NCBI GenBank assembly: GCA_023435705.1
Contig: JAEYRH010000006.1
Span: 1-64,000, forward strand
DNA length: 64,000 nucleotides
Source: Bacillota bacterium
GTDB lineage: Bacteria > Bacillota > Clostridia > Christensenellales > UMGS416
Direction: 5' to 3'
In this document: in pieces, positions 9,178-17,600 of the stretch
How the letters are laid out: each line of letters starts with the position of its first letter
How positions within the stretch are numbered: position 1 is the stretch's first letter
Translations under genes and position numbers: made by a program
Notes under the pieces: generated by a model
Seen by the model: the letters and a program-made list of their open reading frames with translations, nothing else
What the model was told of the DNA's origin: nothing
The model's database searches: none

Positions 9178-10869
9178 CTACTTTCTGGAGTTGAACCTGT
9201 CGAGGGCTGCTTGCTGCAGCGCGATAGCCCTGTCAATATTCATCATCTTGATCTGTTCCACAAAACTGTCATAGCTGGTAAGGGGCTCAGTACCAAGGAT
9301 GAATTTTACGACCATCTCATTCCTGTATGTCTCAATATCACCCATGATCTTGGAATATTCCGCACCTTCGTCAGCAGTAAGCGTTGTGGGGGGCATCTTG
9401 TACGCGCCGTCGTTATCTTTCTCCCAGATTTTTACAGCATCCAGGCTGTCTTGCGACAGGCCGGCCCATTCCCTGTCCCAGTGATAGACGCATGCTCCGC
9501 CTGACTTCGTCCATTTGGTATATGCTTCATTCAAGCTTAACCCATCTGGGTTATTATAGATGAACTTGGTAAACGCAGGCTTGCCGTCGGCACCATATTC
9601 AAAGGTTTTGCCCTCAAATCCATAGGAAGCGAGAATATCGCCTTCCTTGGTGAAGCCGTAGTCAAGCCACTTCACTACCGTTACCGGATCCTTACATGCT
9701 TTGGTGATCACCCAGTTTACAATAGAGCTCTGCGTGTTGGTCTCCCTTACGTGGAGCTTGTCGCCGGCATTCAATACAGGGGTGGGAACCGCAACAATCT
9801 TATAATTGGCGTTGGTAGCCTTTGCCTTGAGACCGGCGAAGTCAATGTACATGCAGTAGAAGGCGCCCGTTTTGTCCGATGCAGTGAAATCGCTGCTGGG
9901 GATAAAGTCCTGCTTGGTAGCAAAATCCTTATCGATGAGCCCTTCGGCATACCATTTGCTCAACATGGAGATGTATTCTTTGTATCCGGGCTCCAGGGGG
10001 CCATATTTGGCTTTGCCGTCCACCTGGTAGAATGTCGGCATGATTCCATATCCGCCTTCGAAGACGTTCATGGAGTCGAACCCGTCAAAGTGCAGCATCA
10101 TGGGAGCTTCTGCTTTTTTCTGGTCCCGGAAGGCGATAAGCATCTTGTACCAGTCGTCATAGGTGACAGGAGTGCTCAAGCCCAGATCATCCAGCCAGTC
10201 CTTCCTCACGACCATGCCCATCCATGGGGGTTGGGCGCCGTCCGTCGATATGGACTGGAATCCTGGTATGTTCCCGGCATCTGTTGTGGATTCTTTCCGG
10301 ATCGTGTCTGTGGAGTTGAGGACTTTCTTGTAGTTGGGGGCGTACTGGTCGATCAGGTCGTTAAGCTTGAGGATAACGCCGTCTTCGATCGCCTTGTCGT
10401 AGCCGCCTGGGAACATGTACCCGTACGGATGGATCATTTCGATGATATCCGGGTAATTGCCGGAGGACACCATCAGGTTAAAGCTATCGTTTTGTTGACC
10501 AATCGGGGGATGGACGAACTCCACGTGAACGCCCGTCCTCTTCTCGAGCTCCTTGTAGTACTCAGACTCGGAGAGGGTTTTCATGGTCTTCTGGATCGCG
10601 TCTCCGTTAGGCGCCCAGATCGTTACGGTGAACGGCTGTGTGACGATGGGAAGCGGGACCGTCTCAGCAAGGTTGCTGTCGAAACCGGATGCGGGAGCGG
10701 TTGTTGCTTCGTCTGTGGCCGCTGCCGTGGTCGCCTCGGCAGTTTTCGGCGTGTCGGTTGCGGCGGCCGTAGGGGCAGCCGAAGGAGTGGCCGCATTGGT
10801 GCAACCGGCTAAAAGCATACCGATTGCAAACAGAAGCGCAAATGCCAAAGCAAAGCTTCTTCTTTTCAT
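9178..10869 (-). CDS. Extracellular solute-binding lipoprotein of a CUT1 sugar importer
   Basis: The 563-residue protein begins MKRRSF, has a hydrophobic helix and an LLAGC lipobox, so it should be lipid-anchored outside the membrane at Cys23. A low-complexity Ala/Thr/Pro linker follows, then a long substrate-binding domain of the LplA/YtcQ type, larger than classical maltose-binding proteins. It captures the sugar and hands it to the two permeases encoded next. The ATG at 10869 has an ideal AAGGAG site; the frame stays open to 10950 but without conserved sequence. The size suggests an oligosaccharide or polysaccharide fragment as ligand. Confidence 0.93.
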   Translation of the reverse strand: MKRRSFALAFALLFAIGMLLAGCTNAATPSAAPTAAATDTPKTAEATTAAATDEATTAPASGFDSNLAETVPLPIVTQPFTVTIWAPNGDAIQKTMKTLSESEYYKELEKRTGVHVEFVHPPIGQQNDSFNLMVSSGNYPDIIEMIHPYGYMFPGGYDKAIEDGVILKLNDLIDQYAPNYKKVLNSTDTIRKESTTDAGNIPGFQSISTDGAQPPWMGMVVRKDWLDDLGLSTPVTYDDWYKMLIAFRDQKKAEAPMMLHFDGFDSMNVFEGGYGIMPTFYQVDGKAKYGPLEPGYKEYISMLSKWYAEGLIDKDFATKQDFIPSSDFTASDKTGAFYCMYIDFAGLKAKATNANYKIVAVPTPVLNAGDKLHVRETNTQSSIVNWVITKACKDPVTVVKWLDYGFTKEGDILASYGFEGKTFEYGADGKPAFTKFIYNNPDGLSLNEAYTKWTKSGGACVYHWDREWAGLSQDSLDAVKIWEKDNDGAYKMPPTTLTADEGAEYSKIMGDIETYRNEMVVKFILGTEPLTSYDSFVEQIKMMNIDRAIALQQAALDRFNSRK

Positions 10870-10912
10870 GATACTTCTCCTTATTTCTCCTTGTTTGATA
10901 ATCAGGCTAGGC

Positions 10913-10958
10913 AGACGCGTCTTTAAACCTGTATTCAGCATAAGGATCAAGCTGTCAA
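10913..10958 (-). promoter_or_regulatory. Probable promoter of the sugar-uptake operon with a palindrome at the start point
   Basis: On the minus strand a perfect TTGACA (10958-10953) is followed after 17 bp by AATACA (10935-10930), a weak -10. The perfect 10-bp palindrome AGACGCGTCT at 10913-10922 falls where transcription should start and may be an operator. Confidence 0.5.
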
Positions 10959-11095
10959 AATGAAATGTCCGATATTTTCACTGGATACTCCGATTTTGCG
11001 TATTGGTCAAAATCTCCAGATATTGAGCCATTTTATTATCGATTCTCAATTTCTCCACTTCATTCCCAATATCTGCTTTTGGCCAGAGAGATCGC

Positions 11096-13516
11096 TCACA
11101 AACCCTTTGTGTTGCCCGCCAGTGTCTCCTTGTATCGACCCGGAGTGATACCCTCATACTTTTTGAAAGACCGGATGAGCGCCTTGCTATCGAGGTATCC
11201 CACCTGCAATGCAATATCTTTAATGTTTTTGTTTGATCCCAGCATGCTTTTCGCTTTCTCCAATCGCACTTTGTGGATATAGTCCAGCATGCCGATTCCC
11301 TGATGTTTCTTATATATCCTGGATAGATATGAGACACTGATTCCAATATGCTCTGAAATACTTGCGATGCTCAAGTCCGGCTCATGGTAGTGGATGTTGA
11401 TGTAGTCCTCAACATGCGAAACCCAATCGGGCGTCTCTTTTCCAGCCCTCTCAGCGTAATATTCCATTATCTTGTCAAAGATGAAATCAACCTGCGCCTT
11501 TAGCTCGATGATGGATCTGGAGTTTAAAAGCCTGTTTGCCGGGTCGAGATGATCGAAAAAGTCCGTGTCTGAGCCGGTTCTGATCTCTCCAATGGCGTCC
11601 AGCGTGATGTTGATAAGACCAAACACACGGCATTTCACAAGTTGAATGGACTTGATATCCGTGTTGAGGCTTTTCGACAGCAAATCGTCCAGGATCTCTC
11701 GTGCACTCCTGTAATCATCGGCTGCAATACAGTTGGCAAAGAGCCTCTCCTTTTCCAGGTTGTAGGAGTTGTTGAAGCCGTTTGCGATGTCTGTATGGAT
11801 TGAGTCGTATTGTATGATTGATGCCTTTTCTCCTACAAGCGTCTTGTACTCCAGAACTTGAAGCGTTTCCGAATATGCCTGCCTGATTCCCCGTAATCCA
11901 TAATGGACATCACTGACATAAACCCACATTATGATTTCGAACCTGCTTTGAATAAAGGCGATTGCCTTTTCCAGGACTCCGCAAACTTCCTGCTTAAAGG
12001 CATGCTGACCAGGTTCTGATCCCTCTGCCGCATTGGCGATCAGTACCATCATTCCGTCCATTTCAACGATATACGCCTGGTATTTTTCCTTCAGCAACTC
12101 TTCGACGATGCTCTTAACGGCGAAATAGATCATATTGATTGCGTCTTCGTCTTCCACATTGCCATCAAAGAGCCTCTGGTCTGGATCCTCTATGCTGAAA
12201 GCAGCAACTAAAAAGCACTCGCCGCTAAATTCGATCTCATATGCGCCCAGAGTCTCCTTCAATGCTTCCCTGTTGCTGATGCGCCCCCTTAACAGCCTGG
12301 AAAGAAAATGATTGCGCTGGGCCGCATTTTGTTGTTTGAGGTTGGCTGCGATGCTTCTATTCTCATCAAGCAGCACCTTAAGTGAATTCTCGAGGAATGT
12401 GAACTCGTTTGCGTCCTGATTCTCTGTTTTTCCCATCGAGTGGATCAACAACTGCTGCAGTTTAGCGACAGGACTAAAATTCCTTTTTGCCAGGAAGAAT
12501 GCAGCAACGCCTCCCGTTATCAAGCAAATACAGATGTATATGTAAATAATGTCTTTAATATATTGCACTTTGCTCAAAAAAACCTTGGAAGGTATGAGAG
12601 AGATATACTCAAGATCCAAGGAGTCGGATGGCAAATGGGTCACAGCAGTGTCTTTATCGTCAATCTTTTCGTAGAACGTGACATCCATATTTTTCAATGA
12701 ACCGTAATCCATATTATCCGATAGCAACCTGGTGTTGCTTGTACTGTAATATTCGTTTTTGCTGTTCACCAGGATCACTTCACCGCTGTCTGTCAATTCG
12801 AGGTTTTTCAGCAGGCTGATTAACTTATCACCATCGAGAGATATAATCAGCGTCCCGGCAGGGGTGCTGAGATTGTTCAGGTACAGGGACTGCATGATGA
12901 TAACCTTTTTATGGTCGATACCGTTAGGCCCTGCGCTTTTCAATATCCTGAGATATCTGTAGTTTTTTGTATTGACAAGCCTGCTGAACTCATCATATTG
13001 TAGAAACAACTCCCTGCGGCATATGTTCTTGATGTCACTACCGTTATACTTGTACACACTTGAGAATATGGAATCATTGTTGTTTAAGTAAATATAGATT
13101 TCTTCGATATTGCTGTTGGATAGCTTAAACTTGGAAAGGTCTTGCTGCACATTAACTATTTTCAGGATATCTTTGGGTTTCAAGGGTTTGGGGGAGGACA
13201 TCAGGTATTTAACATCCTGATTGAGAGAGATATTGCTTAATGTCCTGTCCAGTTCGTCAAGCTTTCCGTCAAGAATGGATTTTAGCTGCTGTAGAGACAT
13301 GGTCTCAATTCTGTTAACCTCATAATGGATCGTCTTCACAGATTGTACATATACGAAGCTTCCTATCAAGACTGGAAAGATTGAAATGAATACGTATGAA
13401 AGAACCCACGATAGGAATAATTTGCTCCTAAACCTGGTTGTTCTAGGTGTCATCACAGTAGCGTCTGCCCTTTTGGTGCGATGAATGCGGTTGAAAAATG
13501 ACTTACCCACGGGCAT
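11096..13516 (-). CDS. Membrane-anchored AraC-family transcriptional regulator (YesN-like, sensor plus HTH)
   Basis: The 806-residue protein has a transmembrane helix at about residues 31-57, an extracellular sensor region of about 270 residues, a second helix at about 325-350 and a cytoplasmic part ending in a double helix-turn-helix AraC domain over the last 100 residues (LSIASISEHIGISVSYLSR and NIKDIALQVGYLDSKALIRS segments). Such one-protein regulators sense an external sugar or the loaded binding protein and activate the adjacent importer. The ATG at 13516 is preceded by GGAGGTACAAT; the frame is open up to 13645. It is upstream of the importer genes on the same strand, 226 bases away, with a separate promoter. 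Confidence 0.9.
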   Translation of the reverse strand: MPVGKSFFNRIHRTKRADATVMTPRTTRFRSKLFLSWVLSYVFISIFPVLIGSFVYVQSVKTIHYEVNRIETMSLQQLKSILDGKLDELDRTLSNISLNQDVKYLMSSPKPLKPKDILKIVNVQQDLSKFKLSNSNIEEIYIYLNNNDSIFSSVYKYNGSDIKNICRRELFLQYDEFSRLVNTKNYRYLRILKSAGPNGIDHKKVIIMQSLYLNNLSTPAGTLIISLDGDKLISLLKNLELTDSGEVILVNSKNEYYSTSNTRLLSDNMDYGSLKNMDVTFYEKIDDKDTAVTHLPSDSLDLEYISLIPSKVFLSKVQYIKDIIYIYICICLITGGVAAFFLAKRNFSPVAKLQQLLIHSMGKTENQDANEFTFLENSLKVLLDENRSIAANLKQQNAAQRNHFLSRLLRGRISNREALKETLGAYEIEFSGECFLVAAFSIEDPDQRLFDGNVEDEDAINMIYFAVKSIVEELLKEKYQAYIVEMDGMMVLIANAAEGSEPGQHAFKQEVCGVLEKAIAFIQSRFEIIMWVYVSDVHYGLRGIRQAYSETLQVLEYKTLVGEKASIIQYDSIHTDIANGFNNSYNLEKERLFANCIAADDYRSAREILDDLLSKSLNTDIKSIQLVKCRVFGLINITLDAIGEIRTGSDTDFFDHLDPANRLLNSRSIIELKAQVDFIFDKIMEYYAERAGKETPDWVSHVEDYINIHYHEPDLSIASISEHIGISVSYLSRIYKKHQGIGMLDYIHKVRLEKAKSMLGSNKNIKDIALQVGYLDSKALIRSFKKYEGITPGRYKETLAGNTKGL

Positions 13517-13647
13517 ATTGTACCTCCGGTATTCATCGCACAGTAGATGGAATATTTTTTCATTGAATATTGCTCTGAATATACATACTAGCCCAATTGA
13601 TCTGTGTTTGTAGTACTTATAACTATGTAAGATTGATCGTATCATAT

Positions 13648-13675
13648 ATCTTATACTCTTGACCTATGTTGTCAA
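13648..13675 (-). promoter_or_regulatory. Promoter of the AraC-family regulator gene
   Basis: On the minus strand TTGACA (13675-13670) and TAAGAT (13653-13648) are separated by 16 bp, about 130 bases before the start codon. Confidence 0.6.
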
Positions 13676-13910
13676 TAAGACAAAAATGATTATCCAATCA
13701 CTCTTAGTTCGTGATGAGGCGGGGGTGTGCGCATGGGGTGTGCATTTCAGCTAATGATGTTGCTCAGACATATATACCCCAGCCATAGCCCGCTTAAGGG
13801 CTCATCTAGTAGCGGGTTGGAGTTCTTGGCCTTTGACGGAAATTCAGAGAGTTACAAAGAGCAAAGTTCAGTGATAAATATGACATCGGCAGCTCTGACA
13901 GAAATGGATA

Positions 13911-13922
13911 GGTAAGGATAAC
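13911..13922 (+). promoter_or_regulatory. Conserved 12-bp element upstream of the first esterase promoter
   Basis: GGTAAGGATAAC is found here, 100 bp before the -35 box, and again at 17125-17136, 110 bp before the matching -35 box. The one-helical-turn difference keeps the same face of the DNA. It may be a binding site shared by both genes. Confidence 0.45.
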
Positions 13923-14010
13923 CATCTGTTATTGACGGTGTAATGCTCGAGTTCTGTATATAATGCTAAAATAACTCATATAAAAATATTCAGATTAACC
14001 CACACAACAC

Positions 14011-14039
14011 TTGACATGGAAGATTCTGTATGTTTTAAT
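14011..14039 (+). promoter_or_regulatory. SigA-type promoter of the first esterase gene (cassette copy 1)
   Basis: A perfect TTGACA (14011-14016), a 17-bp spacer and TTTAAT (14034-14039) with TGT just before it (extended -10). The -35 box and its TGGAAGA flank, and the ATGTTTTAAT segment, are identical in the copy at 17235-17263. Confidence 0.8.
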
Positions 14040-14051
14040 ATCACCATAAAT

Positions 14052-14068
14052 AGTTAACGTAAACCATG
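14052..14068 (+). promoter_or_regulatory. LacI-type operator (cassette copy 1)
   Basis: AGTTAACGTAAACCATG contains the imperfect palindrome GTTAAC/GTAAAC with a central CG, the form of LacI/GalR-family operators. It starts 12 bp after the -10 box, so a bound repressor would cover the start region. All 17 bases recur at 17276-17292 at the same spacing. Confidence 0.65.
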
Positions 14069-14456
14069 TTTCTTGGTTCTATTTTGAGCATGCCCATCTC
14101 AAGCGCTTGGCGGACAGAACTGACAATAACGTGGGTTGCTCTCGATGCGCTGAACCCGATTGCATCGATCTTCGAGGAGCTCAACCCCTTCAACAAGAAC
14201 CCGATAAAGACCATCGACGGCTTGGCGGACGACAGCCGCCATCCCGGCACCCAGATCAACCGTATCCCCATTACTCAACTATTCTGGCAGCTGCAAAAGG
14301 CTTATATAGAATGACTAAAACGGAAGAGGTGATAACGAAGAACCATGCTGTAAAGCGGTCCGCTTAACCACGTTGCACGCTAGGAACTCGACTGAAACGG
14401 AGAACCACAACTCCAGAACAAAAGATGCAGAATTGTGTTTTAGGAGGCATCGTGTT
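14069..14456 (+). other. Long leader of the first esterase gene, with an unexplained GC-rich ORF-like stretch
   Basis: About 400 bases separate the operator from the start codon. A plus-strand frame from 14066 to 14314 (82 codons) passes through a GC-rich block (about 14130-14275) whose codons look protein-like, for example FEELNPFNKNPIKTIDGL, and whose composition differs from its AT-rich surroundings. There is no ribosome site and I recognise no family. The block is absent from the matching leader of the second esterase. It could be a gene fragment left by rearrangement. Confidence 0.35.
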
Positions 14457-16940
14457 ATGTTGAAAAAAATAGGATCACTATTGCTTGTGCTGACTATGCT
14501 AACATCCGTGTATCCAGGAACAACTGCTTTATCGGCGCCGGAAACAATCGACACGTGGAGGCAGGTCGACCCTGCTAATGTCCAGGTTGGCAGAAGCTAT
14601 CTCGTCGTGTCTGAGCATGGCGCGCTTACTAACGCTCAGGCGACAATCCAGACGCCCGGTGACGTCACCGGCGACACTCAGATTGGCATGGCGTCCAAGC
14701 CCGTGACGATTGATGAAAACGGCTTAATCACGTCCCCGGTGACGGACGACATGATATGGCAGTTTGGCCAAGGCGCAAACACAGCGGCGGCATCCGGCGG
14801 TCTTGGCGGAAACAAAGGCTACTATTTGTTGAACAACGCTCCCGGTGCAGGCGGAGGCACGCTGCCCCTGAGAAGGGAATCCAGCTTCAACGCGCAGCAT
14901 GCGCCCCTCAACACGACCGACGCAGCCATCAATGGCAACCAGCAGAGCGTGTTGATGCATGTTCTGGATCAAACTCAAGGCACAGTATCCCTGTACATTT
15001 GGGGTGGGAATAACCAGTGGAACTTTGCCCTGACGAGTACGGCAGACGGCTTCACCGCCAAGAGCAGGACGGCGAGCACGACGAGCGCGGCTCAACTGCT
15101 TGAACAGATGCAGGCGTCACCGGCTTTAAAGCTGTATGAACCAAACGTTACCGTCGGCGTTCAGCACTACATCATGGCGTCAAGCGGCGCGAACGGCAGC
15201 ATAAGCCCGTCCTCGCTGGCAGGCCATGTTTGGGTAAACGAGGGCCAGGATGCGACCTTCACGTTCAACCCCGCGTTCGGGTTTGAAGTAGATAAGGTTA
15301 CGGTTAACGGCGTAGAAGTAGCTGTTACAGGCAACACATACACAATAATGAATGTCATTACCGACGACACAAGAATCAACGTGACATTCAAGCCTGATTC
15401 AAACGCAAAGGAAATACCGTTCACAGTGTATAACGACATATTCTCTGTCGGCAACATCACTACGGCGGTCATCATCGACCTTGGAGAAGGCAAAGCGGCA
15501 AACCTATCCGACCTGAGCGCCGGCATGTTCAAAGCCGTCGCCAAGAGCACAAGGTTAAATGTTCCCTCGACCGTGATTTTCGACGGCTCGCGCAAAATCA
15601 CCAGAGTATATGTAAACAATGAGCCCAAGCCGCTTGGCTACATATCGCCCGCACCGGGATCCGACGACCTCGTAACAAATACGCCCGCGAGCGGACGCTA
15701 CATCATCGTTGAATTTGAGTTCTGGAATGCCAATGGCTATACATCCGGCTCAATGGTTTCGGGAAACCTGCAAAACTCTTACTCGGCGGTCCTCAATTAC
15801 CGCGTCAACACGGATCGTGTGATCAAGCTGACAGACGGCACTTCTATAGTCCCGAAATTCATACAGGCATTGATAGTAAACCCGGCGCTCGACAAGTTTG
15901 TACCGGACAAAACGAACCCGGGCGGCACCGGCAGCATGGACATCCTGATTTCGATCGACGAGTCCTGGAAGGACCGCGGTCCTCTCCCGCTGTTCATCTA
16001 CAATCATGGCGGCGGCCGCGGGGGCTCTGCGGGGGACTACTTTGCTCCGATGCAAACCGCGAACGGCGCAGCCGTGCTATCCAAGCTCCAGCTGGAGAAC
16101 CCCGGCAAGTACAACGCGCACATCATAGCGACGCAGAACCACTCGGACAATGCAGCCAACAACGCGGCTCTTATGGCATATGTGAAGAAATTGGCCGCTG
16201 AGGGCAAGGTGAATCTGAATCGCGTCTATATGTCAGGCTTCTCGATGGGCAGCATGTACACAGCGGGCTTATATAGCCGCAATCCTGAATTTCTTGCAGC
16301 AATCGTTCTGCAATCAGGAGGCAACTTGCCAACCCTGGCACAGCTTGAGGCTAACCCCGAGTACACAAAAACTTCCATATTTGCGTTTACACATAAGAGT
16401 GACTTCATGGGTACTACTTGGACAAATTATTTCTCAACAGGCGCCGGCGCCAGCGGCTTATATGAAGAAGCCAACGCGTCGGTTCTGAATACCAACCAGG
16501 CCTACAATTTCCCATACTACGGCTTTGACTGGACACCGCACGAAACCGAAGCCCAAGCGTACAGCAACCGTATCGGTCAATCAAACGCCCTCTACAGGTA
16601 TGGCCCAAGCCAGGAAAAGTACGCAGATAAGAACATCTTTGATTGGATGTTCGCACAGTTCAGGCCCGAAAACAGGATTGGCGACCTGAAAGAGATTGTT
16701 GCAGGTCTGAACATTGTTCGTGGCAATAAAAATGCTCTGACGGTAAAGCTGGATCAGGCATTGAAATTGCTGGGGAATACGAAGGAAAACAAATCGGCAG
16801 AAGCGATGATAGTTCTGAACGGCTTTGTCGACCAGGTCAATGCTTTTGTCGAAGAAGGCAAACTGAGCGAGGCACAGGCTGCAGGGATGCTTGACGCTGC
16901 AGAAGAGACAATCAAATATATAAACTATATGACGAAGTAG
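14457..16940 (+). CDS. Secreted multidomain EstA-like esterase
   Basis: The 827-residue protein starts MLKKIG with a signal peptide of about 25 residues. A novel-looking region of about 220 residues follows, then a bacterial beta-repeat domain (GSISPSS to TRINVTFKP), an Ig-like domain of the EstA N-terminal type (TPASGRYIIVEFEFW) and an alpha/beta hydrolase domain. The nucleophile elbow is G-F-S-M-G with Ser596 and the oxyanion side is NHGGGRGG. A helical tail of about 60 residues closes it. Enzymes of this kind hydrolyse esters of plant polymers or polyesters outside the cell. AGGAGG lies nine bases before the ATG. It shares a promoter-operator cassette with the gene at 17601. Substrate unknown. 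Confidence 0.82.
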   Translation: MLKKIGSLLLVLTMLTSVYPGTTALSAPETIDTWRQVDPANVQVGRSYLVVSEHGALTNAQATIQTPGDVTGDTQIGMASKPVTIDENGLITSPVTDDMIWQFGQGANTAAASGGLGGNKGYYLLNNAPGAGGGTLPLRRESSFNAQHAPLNTTDAAINGNQQSVLMHVLDQTQGTVSLYIWGGNNQWNFALTSTADGFTAKSRTASTTSAAQLLEQMQASPALKLYEPNVTVGVQHYIMASSGANGSISPSSLAGHVWVNEGQDATFTFNPAFGFEVDKVTVNGVEVAVTGNTYTIMNVITDDTRINVTFKPDSNAKEIPFTVYNDIFSVGNITTAVIIDLGEGKAANLSDLSAGMFKAVAKSTRLNVPSTVIFDGSRKITRVYVNNEPKPLGYISPAPGSDDLVTNTPASGRYIIVEFEFWNANGYTSGSMVSGNLQNSYSAVLNYRVNTDRVIKLTDGTSIVPKFIQALIVNPALDKFVPDKTNPGGTGSMDILISIDESWKDRGPLPLFIYNHGGGRGGSAGDYFAPMQTANGAAVLSKLQLENPGKYNAHIIATQNHSDNAANNAALMAYVKKLAAEGKVNLNRVYMSGFSMGSMYTAGLYSRNPEFLAAIVLQSGGNLPTLAQLEANPEYTKTSIFAFTHKSDFMGTTWTNYFSTGAGASGLYEEANASVLNTNQAYNFPYYGFDWTPHETEAQAYSNRIGQSNALYRYGPSQEKYADKNIFDWMFAQFRPENRIGDLKEIVAGLNIVRGNKNALTVKLDQALKLLGNTKENKSAEAMIVLNGFVDQVNAFVEEGKLSEAQAAGMLDAAEETIKYINYMTK

Positions 16941-16967
16941 TCATATAGGGATCTTCAAGATGTCAAA

Positions 16968-17005
16968 CAGGCCGTATAGAATATGAATATATTCTATGCG
17001 GCCTG
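16968..17005 (+). terminator. Hairpin after the first esterase gene
   Basis: A 17-bp stem (16968-16984 with 16989-17005) with one G-U-type mismatch and a GAAT loop starts 27 bases after the stop codon. There is no long T run after it. Confidence 0.65.
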
Positions 17006-17022
17006 TTCCAGACTATGAAAGT

Positions 17023-17057
17023 ACCCGGCTTGCACACGAAAGCAAATCGGGTTTTGT
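17023..17057 (+). terminator. Second hairpin with T tract after the first esterase gene
   Basis: ACCCG(GC)TTGC at 17023-17033 pairs with GCAA(AT)CGGGT at 17042-17052 and is followed by TTTGTT. It would act as back-up to the hairpin just upstream. Confidence 0.55.
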
Positions 17058-17124
17058 TATATCCAACAAGTTTGATTAAGGTCTGCATGGTTACCCATAA
17101 GGGATCCCCAAAAAGATCAAAAAA

Positions 17125-17136
17125 GGTAAGGATAAC
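17125..17136 (+). promoter_or_regulatory. Conserved 12-bp element upstream of the second esterase promoter
   Basis: Second copy of GGTAAGGATAAC, here 110 bp before the -35 box (100 bp in the first copy). Confidence 0.45.
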
Positions 17137-17234
17137 TACTTGTCAACGATGGATCAAATCTCAGAATATCAAAATATATATGTAAAATGCTTAAAATTGT
17201 CGCAAAAAAATAATCAAATTCATTCAAACAGTTC

Positions 17235-17263
17235 TTGACATGGAAGAATATGCATGTTTTAAT
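17235..17263 (+). promoter_or_regulatory. SigA-type promoter of the double esterase gene (cassette copy 2)
   Basis: TTGACA (17235-17240), 17-bp spacer, TTTAAT (17258-17263) with TGT before it. It matches the cassette at 14011-14039. Confidence 0.8.
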
Positions 17264-17275
17264 AAGTATACTAAT

Positions 17276-17292
17276 AGTTAACGTAAACCATG
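17276..17292 (+). promoter_or_regulatory. LacI-type operator (cassette copy 2)
   Basis: The 17 bases are identical to 14052-14068 and start 12 bp after the -10 box, exactly as in copy 1, although the bases in between differ. This conservation marks it as a real binding site. Confidence 0.65.
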
Positions 17293-17600
17293 CATCCCGT
17301 ATTCTGCTTAAGGTCTCTTGGATATTGTTCAGCCAGCCTGCGACCGGATTATGAATGTCATTTCCATGTAATGTTATGGCCAAAGATGTAGTAATGCATA
17401 TGACGAAGGCAATACACGAGGAATATCATCAAAACTCCTCGAACTACTCTGAGGATATACTGAAGGATGTGGTGTAGACGGGTCGAGTAAGATCCCTGTA
17501 GCCGCTCTTGCTCGGACCTGATTCTCTAGGTTAGGAGGTGTATTTTGTAATTCAGCCACCTGTGTCAATATCCATATCATAATGTAGAGAGGGTGAAACA
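17293..17600 (+). other. Long leader of the double esterase gene
   Basis: About 300 bases without a credible gene. A small hairpin with CGAGGA (17417-17422) and TCCTCG (17436-17441) is visible. A known riboswitch class is not apparent. GAGAGGGTG near 17589 serves as ribosome site. Confidence 0.4.

Noticed and set aside
9751..10812. 353-codon plus-strand frame opposite the solute-binding protein gene
   Set aside because: The minus-strand product has a lipobox, ribosome site and operon context; the plus-strand one is low-complexity Val/Gly/His.
13727..13915. 62-codon frame upstream of the first esterase
   Set aside because: No ribosome site, no composition or pattern of a protein; lies in a regulatory region.
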